Positions 32,350 through 45,215 of a stretch of 64,000 bases of DNA are shown piece by piece. The position numbers and the translations under genes were made by a program. A model generated the notes under the pieces. That model saw nothing but the letters and a program-made list of their open reading frames with translations, ran no database searches and was not told where the DNA came from. The DNA comes from Datisca glomerata. Lineage: Eukaryota > Streptophyta > Magnoliopsida > Cucurbitales > Datiscaceae. Where the stretch lies: positions 1,309,509 through 1,373,508 of the forward strand of contig QANY01002366.1 in the NCBI GenBank assembly GCA_003255025.1, in the 5' to 3' direction. Each line of letters opens with the position of its first letter. The first letter of the stretch is position 1.

Positions 32350-32783
32350 CCTCTAAAACCGTTACACACTGATATATCGGGGATCTGATTCACGGCCATT
32401 ACCGCGTCGTAACGGCCGCGACGGGTCTCAACGCGTCTGAGTCCTGCCATTAAAGAAGCAATTCTCACGAAAAAGAGTAATGGGGAAAGAGATGGGTTTC
32501 GATGGGGAAGATGATGAGTTGGAGAAGATTGGTTTCGGAAAGTGTGTTACACATGTCATTCTTTGATAATCTAATAACACTTTAATGAAAATTAATTTTT
32601 TAAAATTAATTTCTTTTTTATCCAAGAAATTAAATTCTCTTTTCGATTGGGACTCGGGACTTGAGAGACACTTTGACCAATTTCATAACTCCTGTGGAGA
32701 ACAAAATATATAAAAGCTAATAAAAACAAAATTAAATTTGTTAAACAAAATAAGACTAATATTTTAAAATGAATTAGGTTATT
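32350..32783. other. Intervening DNA without a gene
   Basis: It begins with the target flank CCTCT, then a short CG-rich patch near 32355-32430 (CGGCCATTACCGCG and CGTAACGGCC words), then AT-rich DNA. No domain is recognised on either strand. Confidence 0.6.
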
Positions 32784-33308
32784 TGTAACGCTCTATATGA
32801 TTGAAATATTTTATATATGTGTGTTTTGTAAAGAGAATAAATACATCATTGATTTACGTGGAAACCCTTTAAAGGGAAAAAATCACTAGGAGATTTTGAT
32901 AGTATTTCATTATCGATAAATAGTTTACAAAGTTAATAGGTGTTGAGAGTTGTTCTCTTCTTGAGTCTCCTTTTGTAGTTACATATTGCCTCTATTTATA
33001 GGTTTTCAATCAGCTACACAAAATTTGATACAGCTTATCTAATTTTATTTGAAAATAAGATCAACATAATATTTCCTAAGATATAGCTTATCAACAATAA
33101 CAATCAAGTAAATCTTGATTGTCCGATTAGTCCAATTATCTTGATTAGCTTCTATTTTGATTGCCACGTCGACAATCCATGTACTTTCACATGATTGGTC
33201 TGTTTTTCATAACCGCCTAGTTGATCGTACGGTTCTCACTCTATATTCTCTTCGATGGAGTCTTCGATCTAAATGTTGCCACGTGTCATGTGAAATTTTA
33301 CCTGTTCA
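32784..33308 (-). repeat. Left LTR of the non-autonomous element
   Basis: Starts TGTAACGCTC and ends CCTGTTCA. It aligns with 39037-39572 through blocks such as GTGTTGAGAGTTGTTCTCTT and the CTATTTATAGG word, with many point changes. Confidence 0.85.
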
Positions 33309-34149
33309 TTGGCCTCCATTACATTCGACAAAATTTTATTCGTTGATGTGTAATGATCATATTTTTTTGTTCTGGCGTTACGTCTGTCTGTTTCTGTTCT
33401 CACGCACTTTTTGGAAACATGCGATGTAGTTTTCCAAGAAACATTTTAACTATTTACTGTCAATGATAGCTTCTTCTTTTCTTTCTGCCGTTATGTTCTT
33501 TTGTCTCTATTTACAGATACTTTGTGATTGCCGAGTAACTCATTTGTCAGCTTATTGTTGATGATGATTATTTCTCCTTCATTTGCTGTTATGCCTTTCC
33601 GTTCCTTTCACTGAAGGCTCATGGATTAAAAATTTTCCGTTTCCTTCATTTTTCATTTTCCTCCTCTCGTACACTACGATCTGTGACAAGAATATTGTAC
33701 AAGAATTTATTGAGATAGTAAGGAGCGAGTGTACCATTTCATAATTGCATCGCATGATTTTGAGTTTGATGTTTTGCATTTGTTAGTAGAGTTTCTACTG
33801 TTTCCTTGTTTTCTTTTTCCTTCTCTCGTTACGCATTTTCCCTTTGTACTTCTATTTAGATCAATGTGAATTACTCTGTTTGTGGAAGTTTTCTTCTATT
33901 GACCTCCCTATTATTATACTTCATTGAAAGACTTAGCAAAATATGGGGATAAAAATACGGTACTGTGTTCGTTCTTAAATACTTAGGAAATATTCAAAAT
34001 ATGTGCCGACTTCAAGCTTTCAACGAAACGCGTTCTTAAGTTCTTAGGAAACTTTTGGCCCTAGTTCTCTTGAGAATAACTATGTTCTTTAGTGAATTTG
34101 TTCCCGAGAATAAGACTTTAATATCTTTATGATGACATACATTCTTCCT

Positions 34150-34960
34150 CAAGGACTTAGGTTCAAATAAAGAACCATGACCCCGTCTTCATTCTGAGAG
34201 AAGAAATTACAAACTATCATTTTCTTTTGAGAGAAGGACTTAGGTATAAATAAAAAGTCATGACCCCGTTTTCACTTTAAGAGGGACTTACAAACTGCTC
34301 ATTTTCTTTTAAGAGGAGGACTTAGGTTTAAATAAAAATATGGCATTGTTTCCACTTTAAGAGGGACTTACAAACTACCCTCTTTTGAGAGGAGGACTTA
34401 GGTTTAAATAAAAAACCATGTCCCCATTTTCTCTTTAAGAGGGACTTACGAACTGCTCGTTTTTTTAGATGACGACTTAGGTTTAAATAAAAATCATGGC
34501 CTCGTTTCTGTTTTAAGAGAGACTTACGAACTGCTTGTTTTTTTTAGAGACGAGGACTTAGGTTTAAATAAAAAACCATGACCTTTTTTTATTGTCCGCA
34601 TTCTAGGAGAATGTCTCATGAACTGTCCGCTCCAAAGGACTTAGGTTCAAATAAAGATCCATGGCCACATCTTCATTATGAGAGTAGAACTTATGAATTG
34701 TACATATCAAAGACTTATGCCCTTAGTTTCTTCTGAGAGTAGGACTTATGAACTACCCCTCCCAAGGACTTACGCCCTTAGTTCATTCTGAGAGTATGAC
34801 TTATGAACTACTCTTTCCAAGGATTTATGCCCTTACTTCCTTCTGAGAGTAGGACTTACGAATTACCCCTCCTAAGAACTTACGCCCTTAGTTCCTTCTG
34901 AGAGTAAGACTTACGAATTTCCCTCCCATGGACTTACGTCCTTCGTTCCGTTCTTGTTGA
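34150..34960. repeat. Tandem array with two unit lengths (~78 bp then ~55 bp)
   Basis: About seven units near 75-90 bp carry GAGGACTTAGGTTTAAATAA and GGGACTTACAAACTGC. From about 34708 they give way to about five units near 55 bp, each with GGACTTACGCCCTTAG and CTGAGAGTAGGACTTA. The shared ends suggest the short type arose by loss of an internal segment. Confidence 0.85.
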
Positions 34961-34984
34961 AGAAGAGAGAAAGTTAACGCCAAG

Positions 34985-36430
34985 TATTTGTTTTGTAAGC
35001 AGTCTACAGGTTATCATGTCATAAGTTTTGATTGAAAGTTTTAAATTGAATTCCGTAAAATTTTCCAATAAGAAGACTTTTGTATATTTCCGATGATGTA
35101 AGATTCACCATGTATTTGGCTTCCAAAAAATGCAGTTTAATTTCTGAAATTGACTATTCTGCATTTCTACTTTCTCGAACAGTCTTCACAAAAATTGTCA
35201 TAACTTTTGCTCGAGAGTTCTAAATCGAGCTCTGCAAAATTTTTCAAGAAGTAGATACCTATATTTTTCTAATGATGTATTATTTTCTATGTAACCATAC
35301 AAAAATTGATTCTATTTAAATATTAAATTTGAGAAGCATTCATATATTTACTTTCCTAGATAGCACCAACGAGAGCTGCCATAAATTTTGATCAGGAGTT
35401 TCAAATTGATTTTCGTAAAATTCTTCAAACAATAAATTTCCGTATCTTTTCATTGATATAATATTCATCATGTAGTTGGCCCTCAGAAAATGAAGTTTAA
35501 TTTCTAAATTTAAAGTTTTGCATAATCTATTTTCTTGAGTAGCCTCCACGAGAATCGTCATAATATTTTCTCAAGAACCCAAAATCAAGTTCTGCAAAAC
35601 TCTTCAAGACTTAGATACCCATACTTTTCTAATGATATATCATTTTATTTTTAATAATATAAAAATCGATACAGTTTAAAAATTAAATTTGAGAAGCATT
35701 CATATATTTACTTTCCTAGATAATACCAACGAGAGCTGCCATAACTTTTGATCGGGAGCTTGGAATTGATTTTCGTAAAATTATCCACAAAGTAGATTTT
35801 TGTATCTTTCCGTTGATATAATATTTATCATGTAGTTGGCCCTCAGTTAATGAAGTTTAATTTTCAAATTTAAGGTTCTGCATAATCTATTTTCCTGAGC
35901 AGACTCCATGTGGATCACCGTAATTTTTTCTCAAGAACTCCAAATCAAGTTCTGCAAAATTCTTCAAGACGTAGATACCCATATTTTTCTAATGATATAT
36001 TATTTTCTATGTAATAATATAAAAATCAATACAGTTTAAAAATTAAATTTGAGAAGCATTCATATATTTACTTTCTTGAATAACAACAACGAGAGCTGTC
36101 ATAACTTTTGATCTGGAGTTTCAAATTTATTTTCGTAAAATTCTTCAAAAAGTATATTTCTGTATCTTTCCATTGATATAATATTCATCATGTATTTGGC
36201 CATAGTAAATGCAGTTTAATTTTTAAATTTAAGGTTCTGTATAATCTGTTTTACTAAGCAGCCTCCACGGGAATCGTCGTAATATTTTCTCAAGAACTAC
36301 AAATCAAGTTCTGCGAAATTCTTTAAGAAGTAGATATCCATATTTTTCTAACGTAATATAATATGCTATGTAAGTCTATTTAATTCAATTAAAATATAAA
36401 GGCATGATTAAGTTTATTTTTCTGTACGAT
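34985..36430. repeat. 360-bp satellite-like tandem repeat, four copies
   Basis: The marker GAGAAGCATTCATATATTTA starts at 35331, 35691 and 36051, exactly 360 bp apart. A more diverged unit precedes the first marker and a partial one follows the last. Each unit contains an internal half-repeat built around TTCTGCAAAATTCTTCAAGA-like words. No open frame is conserved between units. Confidence 0.9.
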
Positions 36431-39036
36431 GACTACCATACTTTTGATCTAGAGCCCAACTTGAATTCTGTAAAAATTTTCATAAAGTAGACTCTCATAT
36501 CTTTATTATCTGACTCACAATGTAATTTTTCTTCCAGCTTTTCTCATTGTTTTTACATCTTTTATTTTTCTCATAAAGTCCATTTGAAGGATTATCAAGT
36601 CCATTTGAAGGATTATCAAGTCGTAGCCTTCCGTTCTAAACATTTGAATGACTCTCTATTTGGCCTTCTCGTTCTGTAATGAAATGACAGCTTTCTTGTC
36701 TGAAATGAACATGATCTTCTTTACTCTTCTTTTCTTTCCTACCGAATTTCAGTTCTGAAATTCTCTTAATTTCTTTATCTTTTCTAAAGAGCTGAAGCTT
36801 CTCTAACTTCAACTTTTTTCGTTCTGTAGCTCTGTCTTCGACTTTTCTGAAACTATGACTTTAACTTTTCTATTCTGAAGCCTTTTTTATTTTATGAGCT
36901 TTCTTATATGAGATTTCTAAGTTCTTCTTATATGCGCCTTCTGAGCTCTTCTGGTCTGAGCTTTATTAGCTTTTCTGATCTGAGCTTTTTGAGCTCTACC
37001 TTTCTTATACGCTCTGATTTTTTTAAATTGTCCATTTCTGAACTCTAGATTGTGGGTATTTATATTGCGATCTTCCATTAAAGCGATGGTGTTATTCTTG
37101 ACAGGAATCTCACTTTTAGTGTATTCTCTTTTGTTGATCTCTGATTTTGACAAAGCTAGATAGAGAATTAAATTTGCCTCTTGTGATATTTGTGCCGTCT
37201 AAACCTCTGTCCATAATTTTTCTTTGTCCGTTCTTTGCATCCATTTCTGGTTCTGTACTCATCGTCGTTTCTGTTTCTACTTCTATTTTGAGTTTCCATC
37301 CGTTGTTTTTTTCCATTGCCACGACTTTTTCATTGCCGTTGTCGAGAAGTTCCCATGGTCGTTGCCACAATGTATCTCATTTTCAACATTTCTCATTCCC
37401 GTCGCCATGCCTTTTCCATTTCATTCGCCATGGAATTTCCATTTTCGTAGTCAAGACGTCTCCGTTCTCGTCGTTTGTTCATCTTTTATCTTCCTGCATT
37501 TTTCACATAGAATAGGAAAGAACTAATCTCCAAAAAATACGCATATCAAAGTTTATATTTCCGTTCATCAACCGTTCAAGGATTTTTTATAACTTTAGAA
37601 AAGCTTAAATTCAAAATTTAGAATTGAAAATTCAAAAATTTATTTCTGGTGCATCAAATCAGTTTGAATACCGTTTACAACATGAACATGTTATTCATAA
37701 TAGGGTCAAATTATAAATTTTATTAAAATAAATGACCTAAATAGGATAAATATAATTTCTATGATTACATTAAAGCATGGTAAAATTTAACACGGACAAC
37801 TAATTAATTATTCACTACACAATTAGCGTAGAATTATTTCCTACTAATTTAATATGCTTGAACAATAGTGTAAATATCTTAAGACATTATACGATATGCC
37901 CATACAATTATAACTGATAATATATGTATTTAAAGGTAAAGAAATAATTTAAAAATATATACTTAGCTTGGAATTTGAAATCCTCCATTTATTTGCATAA
38001 AATGATCTTTGAGAGTTTTGTAAGTTTATGGATTAAAACTGCCAAATAATGTACATTGGGCTTGCGTGAATTATATCTATAGAGGCTAGGAAGATCTTGG
38101 GCTTGGCCTGAAGCTGCGGCTTAAGAGACAGGTGTGGGCAGCGTCTGGGTCCGAGTCGGGTTGGGCATGCATCTGATGAATGCACAAGTCGCGGACAGGT
38201 GGAGCTCGGGCGGGGGTCTCAACCAGGTCGAGAATGGGTCGCGCTAGCGGGCCGCGCAGCTTGGGCTTGTTGTGGCTTCACTGGACACTATATGTGGGCT
38301 GGCCTGCTTGTGTGAAGCCTCAATGTGGAAGCCGAATGATTTGGGTAGTTCAACCCAAAAACTGGGAAACAGGTAGAGATGGTGCAGCCACCGGTGATGG
38401 CGCGTGGGGGCGCGTGTGGATGTCTTCGACAGCCTTTTTTGGCCGAAAAAGGCTCTAAAATGATGAAGATTTATGTTAGAACACATATATGGGTGTTTTG
38501 CGTCTGAATATTTTTCCTTTTGATGTAAATCTAAGATATAAATTTCAGACAAAAATAGATGGTTATTCGTCGCTTCTCCATGAACTCAACGGCTGTGAGC
38601 TGGAATATGCATTAGCTGTGGACTGGTCATCGATGACATCGATCGTGCTTCGAGGCTGTCTGTGTTGTAACTGATTATTTCAGATCTTTTTTTCTTGGCC
38701 TGGCTGTCGTAGGCGGAGCTTTCTTCGTCCAGCAGTCCATGGGTTTTGCCGGCTCCTCATGGTGGTTGTTGAATTTTCCAGATTCAATTCAAAGAAAGCG
38801 TTGATAATTGTTTTTAATAATAATCATACAAAATAAATAAATCAATCAAATATGTAACAATTGAATTTATCGTTCTTCATTCTGTCTTCCAATTCATTTC
38901 CATACCCATTCATGCTCCTGTTTCCGTTTCCGTTTCCGCTTCCACTTCGTATCCGTTGTCGAAAGAGTTTGGTTTGATTTTGAGCGTTTTGGGAAGGGAT
39001 TTTCTGAGTTTTTCTCTCAGCTCTCAAAGCACCAAA
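36431..39036. other. Remaining interior of the non-autonomous LTR element
   Basis: It contains a 21-bp duplication (AAGTCCATTTGAAGGATTATC at about 36578-36620), CT-rich stretches with CTTTTCTGAGCT-like words (36720-37010), and a more GC-rich segment at 38090-38460. Short frames occur on both strands, but none resembles gag, pol or a known host protein. Confidence 0.5.
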
Positions 39037-39572
39037 TGTAAAGGAAAAGTTCACTGTCTTTGAGAATCGATCGGGAATTCCCTACATCATAATATGAAAA
39101 TATAGAGAATAATTAAGAGAGATAATGAGAGAATAAATACGCCATGATTTACGTTGAAACCCCTCAAATGGAAGAAATACTACTGGAAGATTTTGATAGC
39201 ATTCCATTAAGGAGAAATGGTTTACAAAGTTAATGGGTGTTGAGAGTTGTTCTCTTGTTGAGTCTCCTTTTGAAGTTACATATTGCCTCTATTTATAGGT
39301 CTTCAATCAATTACACATAACGGATCAACAGAATATTATCTGAGATATAGCTTATCAACAATAACAATCAAGTAAATCCTGATCGTCTGATCAATCCAAT
39401 GATCTTGATTAGCTTCTCTTTGGATTGCTACGTCGACATTTCATGTACTTTCACTTGATTATTCTTTTTTTCATAACCGTCTAGTTGATCGTACGGTTCT
39501 CACTTTATATTCTCTTCGATGGAGTCTTTGGTCTAGATTTCACCACGTGTCACGTGAAATTTTATCTGTTCA
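39037..39572 (-). repeat. Right LTR of the non-autonomous element
   Basis: Starts TGTAAAGGAAAAG and ends ATCTGTTCA; partner of 32784-33308. The CTATTTATAGG word is kept in both; on the minus strand it reads CCTATAAATAG, a possible TATA box. Confidence 0.85.
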
Positions 39573-39735
39573 TGTTTATTTAATGTTTACTATAAAAATG
39601 ATATTTATGTTGACGTATATACTCTTATTTTGTAAAAATTAATGAAGTATATCAAATATTTAGAAAAAAATATTAATGTGATAATAAATGTGGTTATGGC
39701 TTTAATAAATATTTAAATTATAATTTTCTTTCATT

Positions 39736-39932
39736 TTGAGAGAGAGAGAAGGAATGAGAAATAAGAGAAAGCGAGGGAGTGGACAGAAACGGAACACACA
39801 GAGAGAGGGAGAGAGCGAGAGAGCGAGAGAGAGAAAGGGATGAGGGCGGACGAATCACAAACTGACATAGATGTGGAAAGAGAGAGAAGGATTGAGAAAC
39901 AAGAGAAAATGAGGGAGATAGACAGAAACGGA

Positions 39933-39969
<37 letters not shown>

Positions 39970-40045
39970 TGAGGGTGAACGAATCACAAATTGACATATA
40001 GATGAAGTGAGAGAGAGAGAGAGATGATGGTGAACGAATCACAAG
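39736..40045. repeat. GA-rich minisatellite, about three units
   Basis: Units contain GACGAATCACAAACTGACATAG-like or GTGAACGAATCACAA words and GACAGAAACGGAACACAC words, separated by (GA)n runs. The Ser/Leu-rich minus-strand frames across it are compositional. Confidence 0.8.
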
Positions 40046-41330
40046 CTGATAGATAGATGAAGCTTATTGTCGGGGTAACATAAGTGAAGCTTGTTAGGGT
40101 TTGCTACATAGATGAAGCTAAGAGAGAGAGGGAGAGAGATTAGAGGCGCCTAAAAGAGTGAAAAGTGATGGTGAGATTAGGGTTTCTATATTTATGTCTA
40201 TGTGTTGAAAAACTGAAAAAAAAAAAGGAGTGAAAGTATGCAAGGGGAGTTGATGTGCTTGACTAATGAGCTAATATGTATGATTGAAAATAAACCTACT
40301 AGTTTTAGTATATGTGGGGCGGCTCGGTTATAAACGGTTTTCGCCTCCATGAATCGCAAACCGAACTGAAAAGTGCGGTTTTCCTATTATTAAAACCGAT
40401 GAAAATAAATAAATTGATGAATTGATCAAACCGGCACGGTTTGGTTTCATCGGTTTCTCAGTTTTACTTATACCCCTATTCGATATCCTTCTTACATGTT
40501 GGATCTTTGGCTCGACTAGATTACCTGACCCGGTTATGTCTGACCAACTTAAATCGAACTAACTTAACTGACATAAAACCCAGGTTGATTCAGTTTTTAA
40601 AAAAACACCAAGGTTGGCTCGATACATTTTGATCAGAACCAGCCTGAACTAATCTAATCCGATCTGAAACAAATCGATCATTGACCCGTACTGACTCAAA
40701 TCAGCCTCGTCTCCCAACCAGTGAGACTTTTTGACCTATTTATGTTGATCAGATTCTGCCCAATCGACCATCTAACCCGTAAATGACTTTCTGACTTGAA
40801 ATATGATTGATTCCACTTTTACTATATATTATATATATTTATATGGTTTTATAATCACAATTAATACTAATTGTTATCGAGCCATCAAATTATTTGAATC
40901 TTCAAATTTCAGGTAATTGATTGCTTGTTCTTTTCTGCTAATCCAGCTAAATGGGCTTACATTTTAATATGATTTCTGTGTGCTAATATGTATAATTGTT
41001 AAATCATTAATTGTGATGATGATGTAATTATCTTACATGTTTTCCCATGTTAACAATATGATTGTTTTATATATCATATGTTGTTAGTTGTGTAATTGTT
41101 TACACACATGTTTATATTGTGAGTTTGACTATATTATATGTTACCATGTAATGTTAAGCTGAGTATGTTTGATTATGTTATAAACTCTTTGTTTACCTAC
41201 CATCATGAATTAGATATTACGAATCATTATGCTAATTAAAGTCAAAATGGTAATTAAGGAAGATGTTGATTTAAGCATGTCCCTTAGTTAAGGAGAAATC
41301 AGATTGTTCATGTATTATTTAGTTATATGA
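40046..41330. other. Unassigned DNA with a CGGTT-rich MITE-like remnant
   Basis: Around 40310-40480 there are CGGTT and AACCG words ending in ATACCCCTAT, resembling a decayed hAT-type remnant. 40500-41330 shows no gene. Confidence 0.4.
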
Positions 41331-41333
41331 ATT

Positions 41334-41505
41334 AGGTGCCATCTATACATGTTTTCTATCACATATTGGGTGTTATCTGTACATGTTGTCGGTCATTCAA
41401 TGGGTGTAGTATGTATATGTTTCTATCACCTAATGGGTCCATCTATATATGTTTCGTGTCACCCAATGAGTGCCATTTGTTTCTCTCACCCAAGTCGTCA
41501 TATTA
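41334..41505. repeat. ~40-bp degenerate tandem repeat
   Basis: About four to five units with GGGTGCCATCTGTACATGTTT-like and TATCACCTAATGGGT-like words, next to the left end of the hAT element. Confidence 0.7.
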
Positions 41506-41793
41506 TGTTTTTGGCTTATGTGTGAAAAGTTCTGTTAGGTTTTTAACTAAGGAATATGTTAGGGGTGTAAGTAAAACTAAGAAAACTGACCAGACCGCTA
41601 GAACCAATGCGGTTCAGTTAGTTTTTGCACTTCTGACGGTTCAGTTCGGTTGTATAAATTAAAAATAAGGTCAGTTCGGTTCGGTGTGTGATTTTTGTGA
41701 AAAAACTGCACCGAACTGAACCGAACCGCACTATATATATACCTCTACATTTAACCTAATTTTTCATTCTCCTCACACTCGCCTCGCTCGACG

Positions 41794-42012
41794 CTCTCCC
41801 CTTCTCCTCAGTCCTCAACTCATAACTCGTTGTCTAGCTCTCCCCTTCTATTTAGTCCTCAGCTTGCAACTCGTTGTCTAGCTCTCCCCGTCTCCTCAGT
41901 CCTGAGCTTACAACTCGTTGTCTAGCTCTCCCCTTCTCCTCAGTCCTCAGCTCACAACTCTCTGTCTAGCTCTCCCCTCTCCTTAGTCCTCAGCTCACAA
42001 CTCGACAGCTCG
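41794..42012. repeat. 44-bp tandem repeat inside the hAT element, about five units
   Basis: Units run from CTCTCCCCTTCTCCTCAGTC to CTCGTTGTCTAG with a few changes and small indels in the last. Confidence 0.9.
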
Positions 42013-42730
42013 ATTCGAGAGACGAGAGAGGTGACTTGCTCGACTGCTCGACGATGAAGGGGAGACCCTATTTGCTCGATTGCTCGACGACGAAGGGGAG
42101 ATCTGATTGCTCAACTGCTCGACGACTCAGGTGAGATATGTTTGTTGTTGCTTGACTCAAGGAAGATTTGTTTGTTGTTGCTCGACGACGACTAATGCGA
42201 GATCTGGTTTCTCTCTCTCTCTCTCTGTCTATCTTCCATATTTTTTATTTGCACTATTATTTTTTAGATTTCAAAGAAGTAAAGAAGAAATGAGGGTTTC
42301 AATTTAGAGATTGAGGTAACTTCTCCTACGTTTATTCTTTTCCCCTTCCCCAATTTCTTTACTACTTTTCCCATACTGCTCTGCGAGATTTTGAAGACCT
42401 GCTCTCCGAGATTTTATTTCTGCTTATACCTTTTTTTGTGATCTGCAAGTTCGTGCGATCTGCGATTTCTTATGTATGATCTACTATTCCGTATGAACTA
42501 CTTCTATTTTCTCTGCTATTCTGTATGTGATTTGTTCTAATTTATTGATAGCTATCTTATTTGTTGATAAGGTCTAGCTGATTTTTAGTCTAATATTTTA
42601 TCTGATTTTTAGTCTTGATTTGATTTGGGTCTATTTTTTCTTAGCTTCAATGCCTTCATCTTTAATGAATATTGGCCTCCAAAATGGGTATTAAGGCTTG
42701 AGTTCGCACAATTTGTGGAAGTAGTAGCTT

Positions 42731-43290
42731 TAATAAGTAGTTTTGTCATTTATATTTGAGAAAGTCTACTGCACAACTAAGTATACTTATATTTGGCTTA
42801 TTTGTTGGCTTACATATTTATATATGCCAAGGGGGCAATTCCATTTCTATAAGTATATCACTTAATCATTTTTATGTTTATCATGGATTAATTTGAACCT
42901 GAATATGGCTTATGATTTATGAACATGTGATGTTAATTGTGGAATGATGATTTGAAAGTGAACGTAGGAGCTCTGATTGTACAGTTGATTAGTATGGAAG
43001 TAGTAGCTTCAATTTGTCCATGCATATTATCTTTTCCAATAAATGAATCTCATTTGATTCTCAAATGTTGGATTTCTTTCATGGCATTCACATTCTTATA
43101 AGTGAAATGTTGGATTTCTTAAGAAGTTATTAAAAATCATTAAGATAGAACAGAAGCTGCATAGGTGATGATCATACTGATAAGCAGTTTTGTCATTTAT
43201 ATTTGAGAAAGTCTACTATACAACTAAGTATACTTATATTTGGCTTATTTGTTAGTTTACATATTTATATAGGCAAAGGGCGCAATTCAA
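42731..43290. repeat. Direct repeat of ~110 bp inside the hAT element
   Basis: Copies at about 42731-42840 and 43178-43290 share TTTTGTCATTTATATTTGAG and TACTTATATTTGGCTTATTT. The related truncated copy at 4249-5112 spans the equivalent of the second. Confidence 0.85.
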
Positions 43291-43762
43291 GTAGGATTGA
43301 GGAAAGCAAATGCTACTGCTTCTGTTCTATCATAGTTTTAAGTGATAGTTGTGTATTTTTCTACAATGGTTAAGTGTATTAGAAATAGTATTTATAAGTG
43401 TATTTTTCTAAGTCTGAGTTGTGTATTAATTTTATAAGTCTAAGATCTTGAATTTAGAAATAGTATTTTGTAAGTGTATTTATCTTATCCTATTATCTCC
43501 AGTTTCAGTATAATCATGTGTTTTTTATATATTTTTTCTGGATAGAAAATGGTTTGATTTTTCCTCTTTTTATATATATATTTTTTTCTGACAGGTAAAT
43601 ACCGCAAAACAGAATCGGCTTTAGACGGTTCAGTCCAGTTTGGTTTGTATTGAACCGGCGGTTCGGTTCGGTTCTAATATTTGAAAAATGATATTTGCGG
43701 TTCAGTTCCAAAAATACCACTAAATCGAGCCGAGCCAAACCGATTACACCCCTAGAATATGT

Positions 43763-44560
43763 GCAGATAAGATATGATTATGTATGTTATATGATTATGT
43801 ATATGATACATATTAACTATATGATATGTTCAACCATGTTATGTTTAAGTATGTTTCATTACTATGTTTATGATACATATTACCTATGAGATATGTTTAA
43901 ACATGATTAAGTATGTTACATGATATCATTTATGATATGCCAACTAGTGAATATGTCAAGTTATAATTGTGTATGTTACATGATTGAATTTATAACATGT
44001 GAATGCAAAATATTATGCTTGTTTATTTACTGAGTACTTCCCAATACTCACTCCCTCACAGTTAATTATGATGCAGATGATGATGAGCAGTGAAAATGAG
44101 AGTGAATAACAAGCTAAATCAATGAAAAAACCTAGGATCTTTAGTTTATGTTTTGCTACAAGATTTGAGAAAAGAATTTCATTAGACTTTAGTTATTTGA
44201 AGTGTTTATTATTCATTATGCTTTTCCACGAGCAAGGCTTGATGTTGGATTTCATGAATATTAGATTTCTCATGGTTGACTTAATTTCGTGGATAATATA
44301 GTTTGTCAAGTTTTATTATTTAAGCATTTATGATATTTTATCCTTCCACTATTTAATGATAATGATTTTTTAATTGGGCAAAATTAAGATTTTTAATTTA
44401 GAAACTTTTTTAAATTAGGGGTTTCAATCGAAATGAGAATTTTAAACTGTGAAATTACGAATATAGTTAACCCATAAGATCTTGATTACACGTATTCTAG
44501 TGTAGATACTGTATTTTTTCCGGTTTAATACTTTTTATATATACAATTTATTTATTAGCC
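43763..44560. other. AT-rich DNA without a gene
   Basis: Short repeats of TATGATACATATTA and TATGTTACATGAT words near 43780-43990; otherwise nothing recognisable. Confidence 0.6.
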
Positions 44561-44609
44561 AATATACTATCCTAAAACTATACCCGAGGTTAAAAAAGAA
44601 TGAATCTGT

Positions 44610-45130
44610 ATGAGTTCTTCTTTAGCTCTTAAAGCCAGTTCTGAGTTCTCTTCTGCCAACTCCAACATCTCACAGGCTCATCCTCGTATTAACAATGAAT
44701 CTGCTGTCATTTGTGATCTGGTATGGAAGTCACCTGATGTGGGTGTTGTCAAGATTAACCGTGATGCCACGTTTGATGCTGCTGGTTATAGGTGTGGCGT
44801 AGGTGTCATTGCACGAGATCATCTGGGTGAGTGCTTGATGATTCAGGCAGGTTCTTATCCAGCAGTTTATAGATTTTGGTGAGTTAAAGGCTGTTAAAGA
44901 CGCAGTGATTATGGCCAGCAATAATTCTTGGCCCAAGGTGGTTGTTGAATCCGATGCTCAAAAAGTTGTGAAATGGCTTAATGGTACAAGTTGTTCTGAT
45001 TGGAAGTTGTCCAATTTAGTTTTGGATGTTAAAAAATCACTTTCACAGGCTAGTTATTGCTTCGTTGTTTCGATTAATAGGAATCGAAATTCCAGATGCC
45101 ATCGCTAAATATGACTTACATCAGAGTAGG
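44610..45130 (+). pseudogene. L1-type RNase H domain (RVT_3), broken
   Basis: From ATG 44610 a Ser-rich stretch leads into an RNase H fold: WKSPDVGVVKINRDATFD with the first catalytic Asp, then GVGVIARDHLG. A frameshift near 44875 moves the reading to the frame with GELKAVKDAV (Glu codon 44881-44883) and VVVESDAQ (catalytic Asp), and a second shift near 45080-45100 leads to DAIAKYDL. RVT_3 domains of this kind end plant L1-type LINE polyproteins and also occur as separate genes. The 3' end after 45749 has a short A-rich tail, which favours a 5'-truncated LINE. No reverse transcriptase is present. Confidence 0.7.
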
Positions 45131-45215
45131 AATAACTGTAATAGTTCCTATTTGTCTTTTAATTTTGTTAGCTTGATTCTCGAGGAAAAAGTCATTGTAA
45201 CATGGTGGAGAATAC

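Larger units (their letters stand above)
32784..39572 (-). mobile_element. Non-autonomous LTR retroelement filled with tandem repeats (LARD-like)
   Basis: Two direct repeats of similar length (525 and 536 bp) bound 5.7 kb that encodes no recognisable gag or pol. Bases just inside the right LTR, read on the minus strand, are TTTGGTGCTTTGAGAGC, a plausible primer site, which suggests minus orientation. The possible target duplication (TTATT and TGTTT) is weak. The interior holds three tandem-repeat families. Large retrotransposon derivatives without coding capacity are known in plants and need proteins from a partner element. Confidence 0.75.
41552..43762. mobile_element. Complete hAT-type element (2195 bp) with 8-bp target duplication
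   Basis: The element is 41560-43754. The flanks are the identical octamer GAATATGT at 41552-41559 and 43755-43762. Its ends are the perfect 11-bp inverted repeat TAGGGGTGTAA. Eight-base duplication with a TAGGGGTG terminus is diagnostic of the hAT superfamily. CGGTT/AACCG-rich subterminal DNA occurs at both ends. No hAT transposase is encoded, so it is non-autonomous. The identical duplication suggests a fairly recent insertion. A truncated inverted relative lies at 4249-5112. Confidence 0.92.

Noticed and set aside
37147..37526. Overlapping plus-strand frames of 100-122 codons
   Set aside because: Phe/Ser/His-rich, CT-biased composition inside a non-autonomous LTR element; no domain.
38180..38552. 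GC-richer frames on both strands
   Set aside because: Neither frame resembles a known protein; composition alone is not enough to call a gene.
39718..40042. Minus-strand Ser/Leu-rich proteins
   Set aside because: Artefact of a GA minisatellite with three units.
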